Positions 55,055-63,550 of a stretch of 64,000 nucleotides of DNA are shown piece after piece. The position numbers were made by a program, and so were the translations under genes. Each line of letters opens with the position of its first letter. Positions within the stretch are counted from its first letter, which is position 1. The notes under the pieces are model-generated. The model searched no databases and had not been told where the DNA came from. It saw nothing but the letters and a program-made list of their open reading frames with translations. Origin of the DNA: JAFGSI01 sp041287425 (lineage in GTDB: Bacteria > Chloroflexota > Anaerolineae > Anaerolineales > Villigracilaceae); NCBI GenBank assembly GCA_041287425.1, contig JBEULG010000034.1, positions 57,156-121,155 on the forward strand, read 5' to 3'.

Positions 55055-55399
55055 ATGTTCAACTACACCCGATACGACGAAACGCAAGCGAATTTTGTGG
55101 AAATCGTCCCCTTGAGTGAACTTCCCCCTGGCGAGCGGCTGTTCGTCGAAATCGAAGGCCGGCCCATCGTGTTGTTCAACATCGCCGGTCAGATTTTCGC
55201 CATCGGCGATGTTTGCACCCACGATGATGGCCCGCTCGGAGATGGGGATGTGGAGGAACACGAGGTCATCTGTCCCCGCCACGGAGCGCGCTTCGACCTG
55301 CGCACCGGCAAAGCCAACGGTCTGCCCGCCGTAGTGGACATCCCCGCCTATCCCGTGCGGGTGCGAGAGGGACAAATCGAAGTCGGAATCCCCAAGTGA
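55055..55399 (+). CDS. Rieske [2Fe-2S] ferredoxin-like protein
   Basis: 114 residues with the two Rieske boxes GDVCTHDDGPL and ICPRHGARFDLRTGKA, in the order C-x-H ... C-x2-H. It resembles biphenyl-dioxygenase-type ferredoxins and the small Rieske proteins common in suf clusters; no oxygenase is near. It may carry electrons for cluster assembly. It converges with the btu genes. Confidence 0.9.
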   Translation: MFNYTRYDETQANFVEIVPLSELPPGERLFVEIEGRPIVLFNIAGQIFAIGDVCTHDDGPLGDGDVEEHEVICPRHGARFDLRTGKANGLPAVVDIPAYPVRVREGQIEVGIPK

Positions 55400-55529
55400 A
55401 ATTCAGAGGCGGTCTCAAGCGGGGGCGAAAGCCCATTTGGCGGTCGTGCCCAACATGGACCCCATCTGCAGCCGCCAGGTTGGACGGCCGGGCAGTCCGC
55501 TCAGACCTGTGGGGACGGCCGCCGGTCGT
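55400..55529. other. Intergenic stretch between the Rieske and btuD genes
   Basis: 130 bases between convergent genes. I see no clear hairpin terminator or promoter. Confidence 0.4.
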
Positions 55530-56300
55530 TTACTTCCCCGGCAGAACCAGCGGGATGTCGGCCAGCGGATGAGGCACCACCTCGACCGGCAGGTGGTAGG
55601 CCGCCGAGAGTCGTTCGGGCGTCAGCACCTGGGGCGGCGAACCGGCGGCCTGGATTTTTCCCTCCACCAGCAGGGCCAGGCGGTCGGCGTAACGGGCGGC
55701 CAGGTTCAGGTCGTGCAGGGCGAGCAGCACGGCCAGGTTATCAGCGTGCGCCAGCGAGCGAACAGTCTCCAGCAAATCAATCTGATAGTGCAGGTCCAGG
55801 TGGGCGGTTGGCTCGTCCATCAGCAGGATGGGCGTTGCCTGGGTCAGGGCGCGTGCCAGCAGGACGCGCTGCTGCTCGCCGCCCGAAAGTTCGCCGACCC
55901 GCCGCTCGGCCAGGCCGAGGGCGTCCACGCGGGCCAGGGCGGCGCGGGCAATCTGTTCGTCCCTGTCTGAGACCTGACCGAGAAAATTCAGGTAGGGGGT
56001 GCGGCCGAGCAGGACGGTCTCCCAGACGGTGAAAGCGGGCGGCAAGGTGACCGCCTGAGGAACGACTGCCAGCCGGCGGGCGCGCTGGATGACCGGCAGG
56101 GCCAGCAAATCGTCGCCGTTGGCGCGCACTCGCCCGGCCGCGGCCGCAATCACGCCGCTGATGGCCCGAATCAGGGTCGATTTGCCCGCCCCGTTTGGGC
56201 CGATCAGCGCCAACACCTCGCCGGAGCGCACCTCCAGCGTCACGCCGTGGAGGACGGGGCGCTGGCCGTAGGAAACAGACAGATTCTCAATCCTGAGCAT
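55530..56300 (-). CDS. Corrinoid ABC transporter ATPase (BtuD-like)
   Basis: 256 residues: Walker A GPNGAGKST, signature LSGGEQQRVLLARAL, Walker B ILLMDEPTAHLDL, switch His in LALHDLNLAARYAD. This is the FepC/BtuD group of Fe3+-siderophore/B12 importers. ATG 56300 (MLRIENLS) is the family start; longer frames run into btuC. The upstream riboswitch points to corrinoid rather than siderophore transport. Confidence 0.85.
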   Translation of the reverse strand: MLRIENLSVSYGQRPVLHGVTLEVRSGEVLALIGPNGAGKSTLIRAISGVIAAAAGRVRANGDDLLALPVIQRARRLAVVPQAVTLPPAFTVWETVLLGRTPYLNFLGQVSDRDEQIARAALARVDALGLAERRVGELSGGEQQRVLLARALTQATPILLMDEPTAHLDLHYQIDLLETVRSLAHADNLAVLLALHDLNLAARYADRLALLVEGKIQAAGSPPQVLTPERLSAAYHLPVEVVPHPLADIPLVLPGK

Positions 56301-56308
56301 AGAACGCC

Positions 56309-57313
56309 TCACCAGTAGCCCTGATTCTTGGCGCGTCGCAGGACCCACAGAAAGAACGGCGCCCCGGCGACGGCTGTCACCAGGCCGACCGGCAATTCCT
56401 GCGGACGCAAAATCAGCCGCGCCAGCACATCCGCCACCAACAGCGCTCCCGCCCCGCCCAATGCTGCCAGCGGCAGGAGGCGGCGGTAATCGGGACCGAA
56501 CCACAGGCGCATGACGTGTGGCAGGATCAGGCCGATGAAACCGATGACGCCCGAAAAAGCCACCGCCGCGGCCGTGGTCAGCGAGGCGGCCAGCAGGATG
56601 ACCGTCTTGGCGCGCGTGACCGGCAGGCCCATCTGGGCGGCTTGTTCGTCGCCGAATTGGAGCAGGTTGAGGGCGTGGCCGCTCAGGACCAGCAGGCCCA
56701 GCCCAATGGTCAGGTAGGGGAGGATGATGAGTGCCGGTTTCCAGCCGGCAATGGTCGAGCCACCCAACAGCCAGGCGACCGCCCGGTGCAATTCACCGGT
56801 CGAGCGCAGCATCAGGAAGGAGGTCAGGGCGCTGGCAAAGGCGCTGACGGCCACCCCGGCGAGAATCAGGTTGGTGGTCGGAACGACTTTGCCCACCCGC
56901 GCTAGGAAGTAGACGAGGAAGACCGTCAGCAGCGCGCCGAGAAAAGCCGCCGCCGGTACGGCCAGCAGGCCGAGCGGAGAGTACGGCCAGCGCAGGCTCA
57001 TCGCCGCGACCGCCCCCAGACCGGCCCCCGAGGCAACCCCAATCAGATACGGGTCGGCCAGCGGATTGCGGAAGACGCCCTGATAGGCTGCTCCGGAACC
57101 GCCCAAGGCTGCGCCGGTGAGCGCTATCAGCAGGGTGCGCGGCAGGCGCAGGGTCAGGATGATGACCGTTGCCTGGGCCACCTGTTCGGGCGGCCGGCCG
57201 GTCAGCACCCGCCATAGGTCGGCGGGGGGGATGAAGACCGAGCCGACCGCAATCGAAAGCCCGGCGGCCAGCGCCAGGAAGAGCAAGACGAGAAGATATG
57301 GGCGAGGGTTCAT
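56309..57313 (-). CDS. Corrinoid ABC transporter permease (BtuC-like)
   Basis: 334 residues with about ten hydrophobic helices. FecCD/BtuC hallmarks: RLPRTLLIALTGAALGGSGAAYQGVFRNPLADPYLIGVASGAGLGA and SGVIGFIGLILPHVMRLWFG. It forms the membrane channel with the BtuD ATPase. 8 nt separate it from btuD. Confidence 0.88.
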   Translation of the reverse strand: MNPRPYLLVLLFLALAAGLSIAVGSVFIPPADLWRVLTGRPPEQVAQATVIILTLRLPRTLLIALTGAALGGSGAAYQGVFRNPLADPYLIGVASGAGLGAVAAMSLRWPYSPLGLLAVPAAAFLGALLTVFLVYFLARVGKVVPTTNLILAGVAVSAFASALTSFLMLRSTGELHRAVAWLLGGSTIAGWKPALIILPYLTIGLGLLVLSGHALNLLQFGDEQAAQMGLPVTRAKTVILLAASLTTAAAVAFSGVIGFIGLILPHVMRLWFGPDYRRLLPLAALGGAGALLVADVLARLILRPQELPVGLVTAVAGAPFFLWVLRRAKNQGYW

Positions 57314-57362
57314 GAGGATGGGAGGGGCAGACGGGCAACGTCTGCCCCTCGATAGGCAAAGG

Positions 57363-58334
57363 CTATGGGAACAGGGCAGGATGCAGCAGGCGCGCCAGCG
57401 CCTCCAGGCCGTCCACCAGACGCGGCCCCGGCCGGCTGACCAGGTTGTCGTCGAAGGGGTAGATGGCGCCGTTCTGGACGGCGCTCAGCGCCTCCCAGCC
57501 GGGCCGGGCGGCGACCGTCTCGGCCGATTCGCCCCAGGCGGCGTCGCCCAGGAGAATCAGGTCGGGGTCATAGACCAGGAGCGTCTCGATGTCCAGTTGC
57601 ACCCAGGGGGTTTCGATTTCGCCGGCGACATTCACGCCGCCGGCGCGGCTGATGAGCAGGTCAACGAAGGTGCCGGCCCCGGCAGTGTAGGGCCGCGACG
57701 GGTCGGTGGCGTCCAGTTCGTAGTAAACCGTTGGGCGCTCGGTGACGGAGGCGATTTTTTCGTCCACGCTCGCAACGCGGGCGCGCAGCGAGTCACTGAG
57801 GGCGGCGGCCTCGGCCTCGTGACCGGTCAGGGCGGCGACCGTCTCCAGGTTGAGATACATTTCCTCCAGCGTCAGCGGATTGGGCAGGAAGTAGACCGTC
57901 AGGCCGAGTTCTTCCAGCGCGGCGACCAGTTCGGGCGGGTTGATGCCGCCGGCCAGCACCAGGTCGGGCTGTAGAGCGACGATGGCCTCCAGGTTGTACT
58001 CTCCCATCGAGCCGCCGATGTCCTGAATGGCAAGCGCCTCGGCCGGGTAATCGGAGAACATATCCCGCCCTACCACTTGGGCGCCGGCACCGACGGCGAA
58101 GAGAATCTCGGTGTTGGATGGCGCCAGCGAGACCACCCGCTGAGCCGGCGCGGCCAGGCTGACGGGGCGGCCCAGGCCGTCGGTGAAGGTCAGGGGCGCG
58201 GCGGCGGGCGTTTCGGTTGCCTGCGCCTCGGTGGGCGTCGGCTGCGCCTCGGCCGGCGCGGGGGTGCTGGCCGCGCCGCAGGCGGTCAACAGCAGACTCA
58301 AAATCAGCAAAGCGAAGAATGATTTGCGGAACAT
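57363..58334 (-). CDS. Corrinoid-binding lipoprotein (BtuF-like)
   Basis: 323 residues. ATG 58334 gives a lipoprotein signal (SFFALLILSLLLTACGAAS, Cys ~20) and a Pro/Ala/Thr linker. The two-lobed binding fold has RVVSLAPSNTEILFAVGAGAQVVGRD, DIGGSMGEYNLEAIVALQPDLVLA and YDDNLVSRPGPRLVDGLEALARL, the BtuF pattern. AGAGGAAAGG precedes the ATG. The frame is open further upstream into the riboswitch, which is non-coding. Confidence 0.85.
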   Translation of the reverse strand: MFRKSFFALLILSLLLTACGAASTPAPAEAQPTPTEAQATETPAAAPLTFTDGLGRPVSLAAPAQRVVSLAPSNTEILFAVGAGAQVVGRDMFSDYPAEALAIQDIGGSMGEYNLEAIVALQPDLVLAGGINPPELVAALEELGLTVYFLPNPLTLEEMYLNLETVAALTGHEAEAAALSDSLRARVASVDEKIASVTERPTVYYELDATDPSRPYTAGAGTFVDLLISRAGGVNVAGEIETPWVQLDIETLLVYDPDLILLGDAAWGESAETVAARPGWEALSAVQNGAIYPFDDNLVSRPGPRLVDGLEALARLLHPALFP

Positions 58335-58437
58335 CGCCTTTCCTCTGGTGAAAAGATGGTCTGAAACGAAATCCCCCGTCGCAAGGACAGGGGAGGCAGG
58401 AGTGGCAGTCCAACAGGCCGTTCCCCACCTCCTTTCC

Positions 58438-58616
<179 letters not shown>

Positions 58617-58623
58617 GTGGCGC

Positions 58624-58653
58624 TATTGTATGCGCGGGCGGGCAAAACGTCAA
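58624..58653 (-). promoter_or_regulatory. Promoter of the btu operon
   Basis: On the minus strand TTGACG (58648-58653), 18-bp spacer, TACAAT (58624-58629). The transcript would start near 58616 and run through the riboswitch. Confidence 0.7.
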
Positions 58654-58681
58654 CGGTGATTCCCCCGCCTGAGGTCATGGA

Positions 58682-58759
58682 AGTCGGCTGAAGCCGACTC
58701 GCCGAAGGCGAAGTCCGCTCAAGCGGACTTTCATGCCCTGAGCAGGGCTTCAGCCCTGC
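58682..58759. repeat. Cluster of three short perfect palindromes
   Basis: AGTCGGCT-GA-AGCCGACT (58682-58699), AAGTCCGCT-CA-AGCGGACTT (58711-58730) and GCAGGGCT-TC-AGCCCTGC (58742-58759). Each has an 8-9 bp stem and 2-nt loop, spaced about 11 nt. The cluster separates the divergent btu and comEC transcripts and looks like a REP-type element. Confidence 0.65.
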
Positions 58760-58813
58760 CATCCAAGATGTGGGTAATTCCAGTAAGTGTAGTAGAATCG
58801 GGCGGGGTTTGCC

Positions 58814-61225
58814 ATGCAATCTGCCGACTCTTCTCCCCGCAGCCGTTTCGATGACCTGGCGGCGCGCCTGCCGCTGACCTGGCTTTCGCTGGCCTTCCTG
58901 GGCGGCATTCTGTTGGCCGACTGGCAAGGCGCTTCGCTGACCCTCTGGCTGATGCTGGCTGGCGGGGCGGCCGTCCTGGCGGCGCTGGCGCGTTTCGTCC
59001 TGCCACGGCTGATGCGCCGTCCGGCAGGGGGCGCGCCTGCCATCTGGTTCCTGCTCGCTCTGGCGCTGGTGGCCGGTTTTCTCGGGGCCGCCCGTTACCG
59101 CGCAAGCGTCCCGGCCAACACCCCCCATTACATTACCTGGTTCGCCGACCGCCCCGAGGACTTGCTGGTCACGGGGGTGGTGGCCGCCCCGCCCGATGTG
59201 CGCGACCGATACATCAACCTGCGCTTGGAAGTGCGTTTTGTCAACAGCGGCTACGGCGATATTCCGGTCGAGGGGCTGATTCTGGCACGGCTGGCGCCCG
59301 GCGGCGAGTATCACTACGGCCAGGTGCTGCGCCTGCGCGGCCAACTGCTGACCCCGCCGGAGGAGGAAGCCTTCTCGTACCGCGACTACCTGGCCCGTCA
59401 GGGCGTTCGCGCCTACATGCCCAGCGCAACGGTCACCCTTCTGCCGCTGCCGCCGGCGGGCAATCCCGTCCTCGGCGTCATCTATGCCTTCAAGGAGCGC
59501 TGCCTGGCGCACGTTTACCGCCTCTTCCCCGACCCGGAGGCCTCGCTCCTGGCCGGCATCCTGCTTGGCCAGGACAACGGCCTGCCTGCCGATTTGCAGG
59601 AGGCGTTCAAGAACACCGGCACGGCCCACATCATCGCCATTTCCGGCTTCAACATCGCCATCATCGCCGGTCTGTTCATGACTCTCTTCGGGCGCCTGTT
59701 CGGTCCGCGGCGCGGGACGCTGGCTGCCGTAGTCGGGATTGCCCTCTACACCGTGCTGGTGGGTGCCGAACCGGCGGTGGTGCGGGCGGCCATCATGGGC
59801 GGGCTGGGCCTTTTCGCCCGACAGGTGGGCCGCCGTCAGACCGCCCTCAACACGCTGACCTTCACCGGAGCGCTGATGGCGCTCATCAACCCCAATATCC
59901 TCTGGGAGGTCGGCTTCCAATTGTCCTTCTTTGCTACCCTGGGGTTGATTCTCTACGCCCAACCCTTCCAGGATTGGACTGTGCGGCTTCTCGGGCGCGC
60001 TGCCCGGCCCTCGCTGGCCACCCGCCTTGCCCAACCGCTCTCCGAATTCGTGCTTTTCACCCTGGCGGCTCAATTGACCACCCTGCCCATCATGGCTTAC
60101 CACTTCCAGCGCATCTCGGTGGTCTCGCTCATTGCCAATCCTTTCATCCTCCCCGTCCAACCGGCGGTGATGATTCTGGGGGGCCTGGCGCTGCTGCTCA
60201 GTTTCGTTTACTTCCCCATTGGTCAACTGGCGGCCTGGGCGGCCTGGCCCTTCCCGGCCTACACCATCCGGGCGGTGGAACTCTTCGACCGCCTGCCGCA
60301 CGGGACGATTGTCCTGGGGGATTTCTCGCTGCTCTTCGTCCTGGTCTTCTACGCCCTGCTCTTCGGCTGGACCTTCAGCCGGGAACGCCTCCGCCGGGCG
60401 CTGCGTCCGGCCCTGACGCCGACTGTCCTCCTCGGCGCGCTGGCCATTCTGAATTTGCTGACCTTCCGGGCGGCTCTCCTCCTGCCCGATGGCCGCCTGC
60501 ACGTCACCTTCCTGGACGTGGACGGAGGCGAGGCGATCCTCATCCGCACGCCGAGCGGCAGGCACGTGCTGGTCAACGGCGGATCGAGCGCCTCGCGTCT
60601 GTCGGATGCTCTCGGCCGGCGGCTGCCGCTCTACGAGCGCGAACTCGACTACCTGCTCCTGACCTCCACGCGCCAGACCGACCTGGCCGCCCTGCCGGAT
60701 GTACTCGACCGCTTCCCGCCGCGCGCCGTCCTGTGGTCTGGCCGGCGGGACGCCTCTACCGCCGCCCGCCAACTGGAACGCTGGCTGACCGAATACGACA
60801 TTCCCATCGAGTACGCCGCGCCGGGGCAGAGCCTCGACCTGGGGGCAGGGGCCCGGTTAGAGGTCCTGACCGTGACGCCGCGCGGCGCCGTCCTGCTGCT
60901 GACCTGGGAGGGGTTTCGCCTGGTTTTGCCGGGCGGCCTTAACTTCGCAGCCCTGGAGGAACTCCAGTACGGCGCCGACCTCGGGCCGGTCTCTGTCCTC
61001 TCGCTGGCCGAGTCCGGTTATGCCCCGGCCAACCCGCCGGAGTGGATTGCCAACCTGCGGCCGCAACTGGCGGTCTTGAGCGTCGCTGCCGGCGATTCCT
61101 CCGGCCTTCCCGATGATGCCGTTTTGCAGTCCTTGCGCGGCTATACCCTTCTGCGCACCGACCAGGACGGCTGGATTGAGGTTGTCACCGATGGCAGGCA
61201 AATGTGGGCGCAGACCGAACGATAA
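58814..61225 (+). CDS. comEC: ComEC/Rec2-family DNA uptake channel
   Basis: 803-residue membrane protein. The N-terminal OB-like part (GVVAAPPDVRDRYINLRLEV), the central competence domain (GILLGQDNGLPADLQEAFKNTGTAHIIAISGFNIAI and AAVVGIALYTVLVGAEPAVVRAAIMG) and a C-terminal metallo-beta-lactamase-like part (VTFLDVDGGEAILIRTPSG) are in the usual order. The C-terminal domain lacks a full HxHxDH site. It imports single-stranded DNA in transformation. Rich in membrane helices at 250-540. Confidence 0.92.
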   Translation: MQSADSSPRSRFDDLAARLPLTWLSLAFLGGILLADWQGASLTLWLMLAGGAAVLAALARFVLPRLMRRPAGGAPAIWFLLALALVAGFLGAARYRASVPANTPHYITWFADRPEDLLVTGVVAAPPDVRDRYINLRLEVRFVNSGYGDIPVEGLILARLAPGGEYHYGQVLRLRGQLLTPPEEEAFSYRDYLARQGVRAYMPSATVTLLPLPPAGNPVLGVIYAFKERCLAHVYRLFPDPEASLLAGILLGQDNGLPADLQEAFKNTGTAHIIAISGFNIAIIAGLFMTLFGRLFGPRRGTLAAVVGIALYTVLVGAEPAVVRAAIMGGLGLFARQVGRRQTALNTLTFTGALMALINPNILWEVGFQLSFFATLGLILYAQPFQDWTVRLLGRAARPSLATRLAQPLSEFVLFTLAAQLTTLPIMAYHFQRISVVSLIANPFILPVQPAVMILGGLALLLSFVYFPIGQLAAWAAWPFPAYTIRAVELFDRLPHGTIVLGDFSLLFVLVFYALLFGWTFSRERLRRALRPALTPTVLLGALAILNLLTFRAALLLPDGRLHVTFLDVDGGEAILIRTPSGRHVLVNGGSSASRLSDALGRRLPLYERELDYLLLTSTRQTDLAALPDVLDRFPPRAVLWSGRRDASTAARQLERWLTEYDIPIEYAAPGQSLDLGAGARLEVLTVTPRGAVLLLTWEGFRLVLPGGLNFAALEELQYGADLGPVSVLSLAESGYAPANPPEWIANLRPQLAVLSVAAGDSSGLPDDAVLQSLRGYTLLRTDQDGWIEVVTDGRQMWAQTER

Positions 61226-61317
61226 ACCCTTCTGCGGAAGGTTGTCATTTCGGCCGGCCATTTTTATGATGAGGAGCAGCCTTTTCTCGGCTATCTTCTG
61301 ATTTGGTGAGGTCCTGC

Positions 61318-62040
61318 ATGAAAGCGTTTCGCGTTCTAATGCGCCTGCTGGCCGTCTTGCTTTTCTCACTCAGCGCTCTGGGCGGCGCGGCGTTGTTCAT
61401 CACTGCCAATTGGGCGGATGTCGAGTCCATCCTCTACGGCTTCCCGCGTTATGGCAACAAAAGCACGTTTGCCATGCATTGTCCGCTGGTCATCACCACG
61501 GCCGAGACGGGGCAGGTCACGTTTACTTTCGAAAATGACAGCGATGTACTGCTCCGTCCCACGGTGCGCTTCCAGGTCAGCAACCCCGGACCTTTCCGCC
61601 TGATTTCGGAGCGGCTTGAACTCCAGCCCGGCGAAAGCCGTCAATTGCAGGTCGAAGTTTATCCCAATGATGCTGTATTGAACCGTTATATTTTTGTCAA
61701 AATGTACACCTTCGCCACCTACCCTGTCCGGCAGGTGGAACAGACCTGCGGTATTTTGCTGCTCGATTTGCCGGGCCTCACCGGCGGACAGGTGGTGGCG
61801 GTGGGGGTGGCGGTCGCCTTGCTGGGGATGCCGCTGGGTCTTGGCTTGTGGATGCTGTTCAATCGGCCGCTGGCGGGCCGTTCCCTGGATGCGGCGCGTG
61901 CTATGGGCGTGTTGACGGTTTCCATCTGGCTGGGGCTGCTGGCGGTCTTTTTGGCGTGGTGGCTGCTGGGATTGGTCTTGACGGCCGTCACCATTCTGTT
62001 GATTGGGGCGATTCTCGCCAACCTGCTCCAAACCCACTGA
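61318..62040 (+). CDS. Membrane protein with an extracytoplasmic Ig-like domain, unknown
   Basis: 240 residues: an N-terminal hydrophobic helix (LLAVLLFSLSALGGAALFI), an outside domain of about 130 residues (TFENDSDVLLRPTVRFQVSNP, LQPGESRQLQVEVYPNDAV) and three helices at the end. The outside part resembles CARDB/NEW1-type Ig folds. No named family. ATG 61318 follows GGTGAGGTCC. A T-tailed terminator follows. Confidence 0.65.
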   Translation: MKAFRVLMRLLAVLLFSLSALGGAALFITANWADVESILYGFPRYGNKSTFAMHCPLVITTAETGQVTFTFENDSDVLLRPTVRFQVSNPGPFRLISERLELQPGESRQLQVEVYPNDAVLNRYIFVKMYTFATYPVRQVEQTCGILLLDLPGLTGGQVVAVGVAVALLGMPLGLGLWMLFNRPLAGRSLDAARAMGVLTVSIWLGLLAVFLAWWLLGLVLTAVTILLIGAILANLLQTH

Positions 62041-62057
62041 CCGAACGCCAATCTTTC

Positions 62058-62078
62058 CCCGGCAGAAATCCTGCCGGG
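62058..62078 (+). terminator. Rho-independent terminator
   Basis: CCCGGCAG-AAATC-CTGCCGGG (62058-62078) followed by TTTTGTTTG. It ends the membrane-protein transcript 17 nt after its stop. Confidence 0.85.
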
Positions 62079-62095
62079 TTTTGTTTGCATTCTGT

Positions 62096-62101
62096 TATAA
62101 T
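62096..62101 (+). promoter_or_regulatory. -10 box TATAAT of the DsbA-like gene (leaderless)
   Basis: A perfect TATAAT lies 7 nt before ATG 62109, after the terminator T run. No Shine-Dalgarno sequence is present. Confidence 0.6.
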
Positions 62102-62108
62102 CGCTGGC

Positions 62109-62777
62109 ATGTCTCCCTCTTCTTCCCGCACCCGTAAGTCTCCCCCTGATAACACCGTCATCTTCATCGTTGCTTTACCCATCGTTTTCCTGCTCGGTCT
62201 GCTGCTGGGATATTCCATTTGGGGCCGCGGCGCGGCCGAGGCGCGGACAACGCCAGCCGATGCCGGCGACCTGGCCCTCGGTCCGGAGAATGCCCCCATC
62301 ACCATCATCGAGTACAGCGACTACCAGTGCCCTTTCTGCAAGCGCTGGCATGACCAGGTCTTCTACCGGCTGATGGAGGAGTATCCGAATCAAATCCGCT
62401 TTGTGTACCGCGACTTTCCTCTCATGAGCATCCATCCCGGCGCTTTGCCGGCAGCCGAGGCGGCCAATTGCGCCGCCGAACAGGACGCCTATTTCGATTA
62501 CCACGAAGCCCTGTTCAGCAACCAGTACAATCTGGATAACGACGGACTGCTGCAGTACGCCGCCGACCTCGGCCTGAATGTGGACGACTTCAGCGCCTGT
62601 TTGAGCAGCCAACGTTACCGCCAGGAGGTGATGGCCGATTTGCAGTACGGCATGAGCATCGGCGTCCAGTCCACGCCCACCTTCCTGATTAACGGCACGG
62701 TGGTGGTCGGCGCCCAGCCCTACGAGGTCTTCAAACAAGTCATTGACGAGGAACTGGCCCGTCTTGCTCAACCTTAG
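62109..62777 (+). CDS. DsbA-like thiol-disulphide oxidoreductase, membrane anchored
   Basis: 222 residues. A basic N terminus and one helix (VIFIVALPIVFLLGLLLGYSI) anchor it. The thioredoxin-fold domain has CPFC (in SDYQCPFCKRW, about residues 76-79) and a cis-Pro loop (GVQSTPTFLING), the DsbA/Vitamin-K-oxidoreductase-partner pattern. It would oxidise or shuffle disulphides outside the membrane. ATG 62109 is set by the -10 box 7 nt upstream. Confidence 0.85.
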   Translation: MSPSSSRTRKSPPDNTVIFIVALPIVFLLGLLLGYSIWGRGAAEARTTPADAGDLALGPENAPITIIEYSDYQCPFCKRWHDQVFYRLMEEYPNQIRFVYRDFPLMSIHPGALPAAEAANCAAEQDAYFDYHEALFSNQYNLDNDGLLQYAADLGLNVDDFSACLSSQRYRQEVMADLQYGMSIGVQSTPTFLINGTVVVGAQPYEVFKQVIDEELARLAQP

Positions 62778-62798
62778 ATTGGTGGCCGGAGGAAAGTC

Positions 62799-63464
62799 AT
62801 GAAGAAATTCGTCGCCGTTGCCGGGAACATCGGGGTGGGAAAGTCCACGCTGGTCGAGATGCTGTGCGCCAAACTGGGCTGGACGCCGTTCTTCGAGCCG
62901 GTGGCCGAGAACCCCTACCTGGCCGATTTCTACCGCGACATGCAGGCCTGGGCCTTCCATTCGCAAATCTTCTTTCTCACCCATCGCCTGCGCGCCCATC
63001 ATCAATTGGCCCAATTCCCCTCCTCGGCGATTCAAGACCGTTCGGTCTATGAAGATGCCGAGATTTTTGCCCACAACCTGTTTTTGCAGGGACACATTCG
63101 GCCGCGCGATTACCAGACCTATCGGGAGTTGTACCTGACCCTGATTGAGTTCCTGCCGCCCCCCGACCTGGTCATCTATCTGCGCGCCTCGGTGCCGACT
63201 CTGATCTCCCGCATCGCCCGCCGCGGCCGCGACTATGAGCGCACCATCCCGGCCGATTACCTTTCGAGCCTCAACAACCTGTACGAGACCTGGATTTCCA
63301 ATTTCACCCTTTGCCCGGTGCTGGCCGTTCCGGCCGATGACCTGGACTACGTCGCCCATCCCGGTCATCTGAACCTGATTGCCTCCAAGGTCGAGGAGAA
63401 GTTGACCGGCAAAGAGGAGGTCATCTTCGAGCCGGAGGAAATGGTGCGCGCCGCCCAGGATTGA
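62799..63464 (+). CDS. Deoxynucleoside kinase (dAK/dGK type)
   Basis: 221 residues. P-loop AVAGNIGVGKSTLV (~6-19), the DRS motif in QDRSVYEDAEIFA and LID-like RIARRGRDYERTI fit the deoxyadenosine/deoxyguanosine kinase family. It salvages purine deoxynucleosides to dNMPs. GGAGGAAAG precedes ATG 62799. Confidence 0.9.
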   Translation: MKKFVAVAGNIGVGKSTLVEMLCAKLGWTPFFEPVAENPYLADFYRDMQAWAFHSQIFFLTHRLRAHHQLAQFPSSAIQDRSVYEDAEIFAHNLFLQGHIRPRDYQTYRELYLTLIEFLPPPDLVIYLRASVPTLISRIARRGRDYERTIPADYLSSLNNLYETWISNFTLCPVLAVPADDLDYVAHPGHLNLIASKVEEKLTGKEEVIFEPEEMVRAAQD

Positions 63465-63492
63465 GCGGCGGCCATGTCTTTGGAAGGAAAGA

Positions 63493-63525
63493 CATCCCCC
63501 TGCGATCGAAAACCGCAGGGGGATG
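63493..63525. terminator. Bidirectional hairpin terminator
   Basis: CATCCCCCTGCG (63493-63504) pairs with CGCAGGGGGATG (63514-63525). CTCTTTCC follows on the plus strand. It lies between the convergent kinase and repeat-protein genes. Confidence 0.75.
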
Positions 63526-63550
63526 CTCTTTCCAACGAATCGGCAGCCGG

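Noticed and set aside
55437..55970. 177-codon plus-strand frame opposite btuD
   Set aside because: Shadow of the ATPase gene; no start signal or domain.
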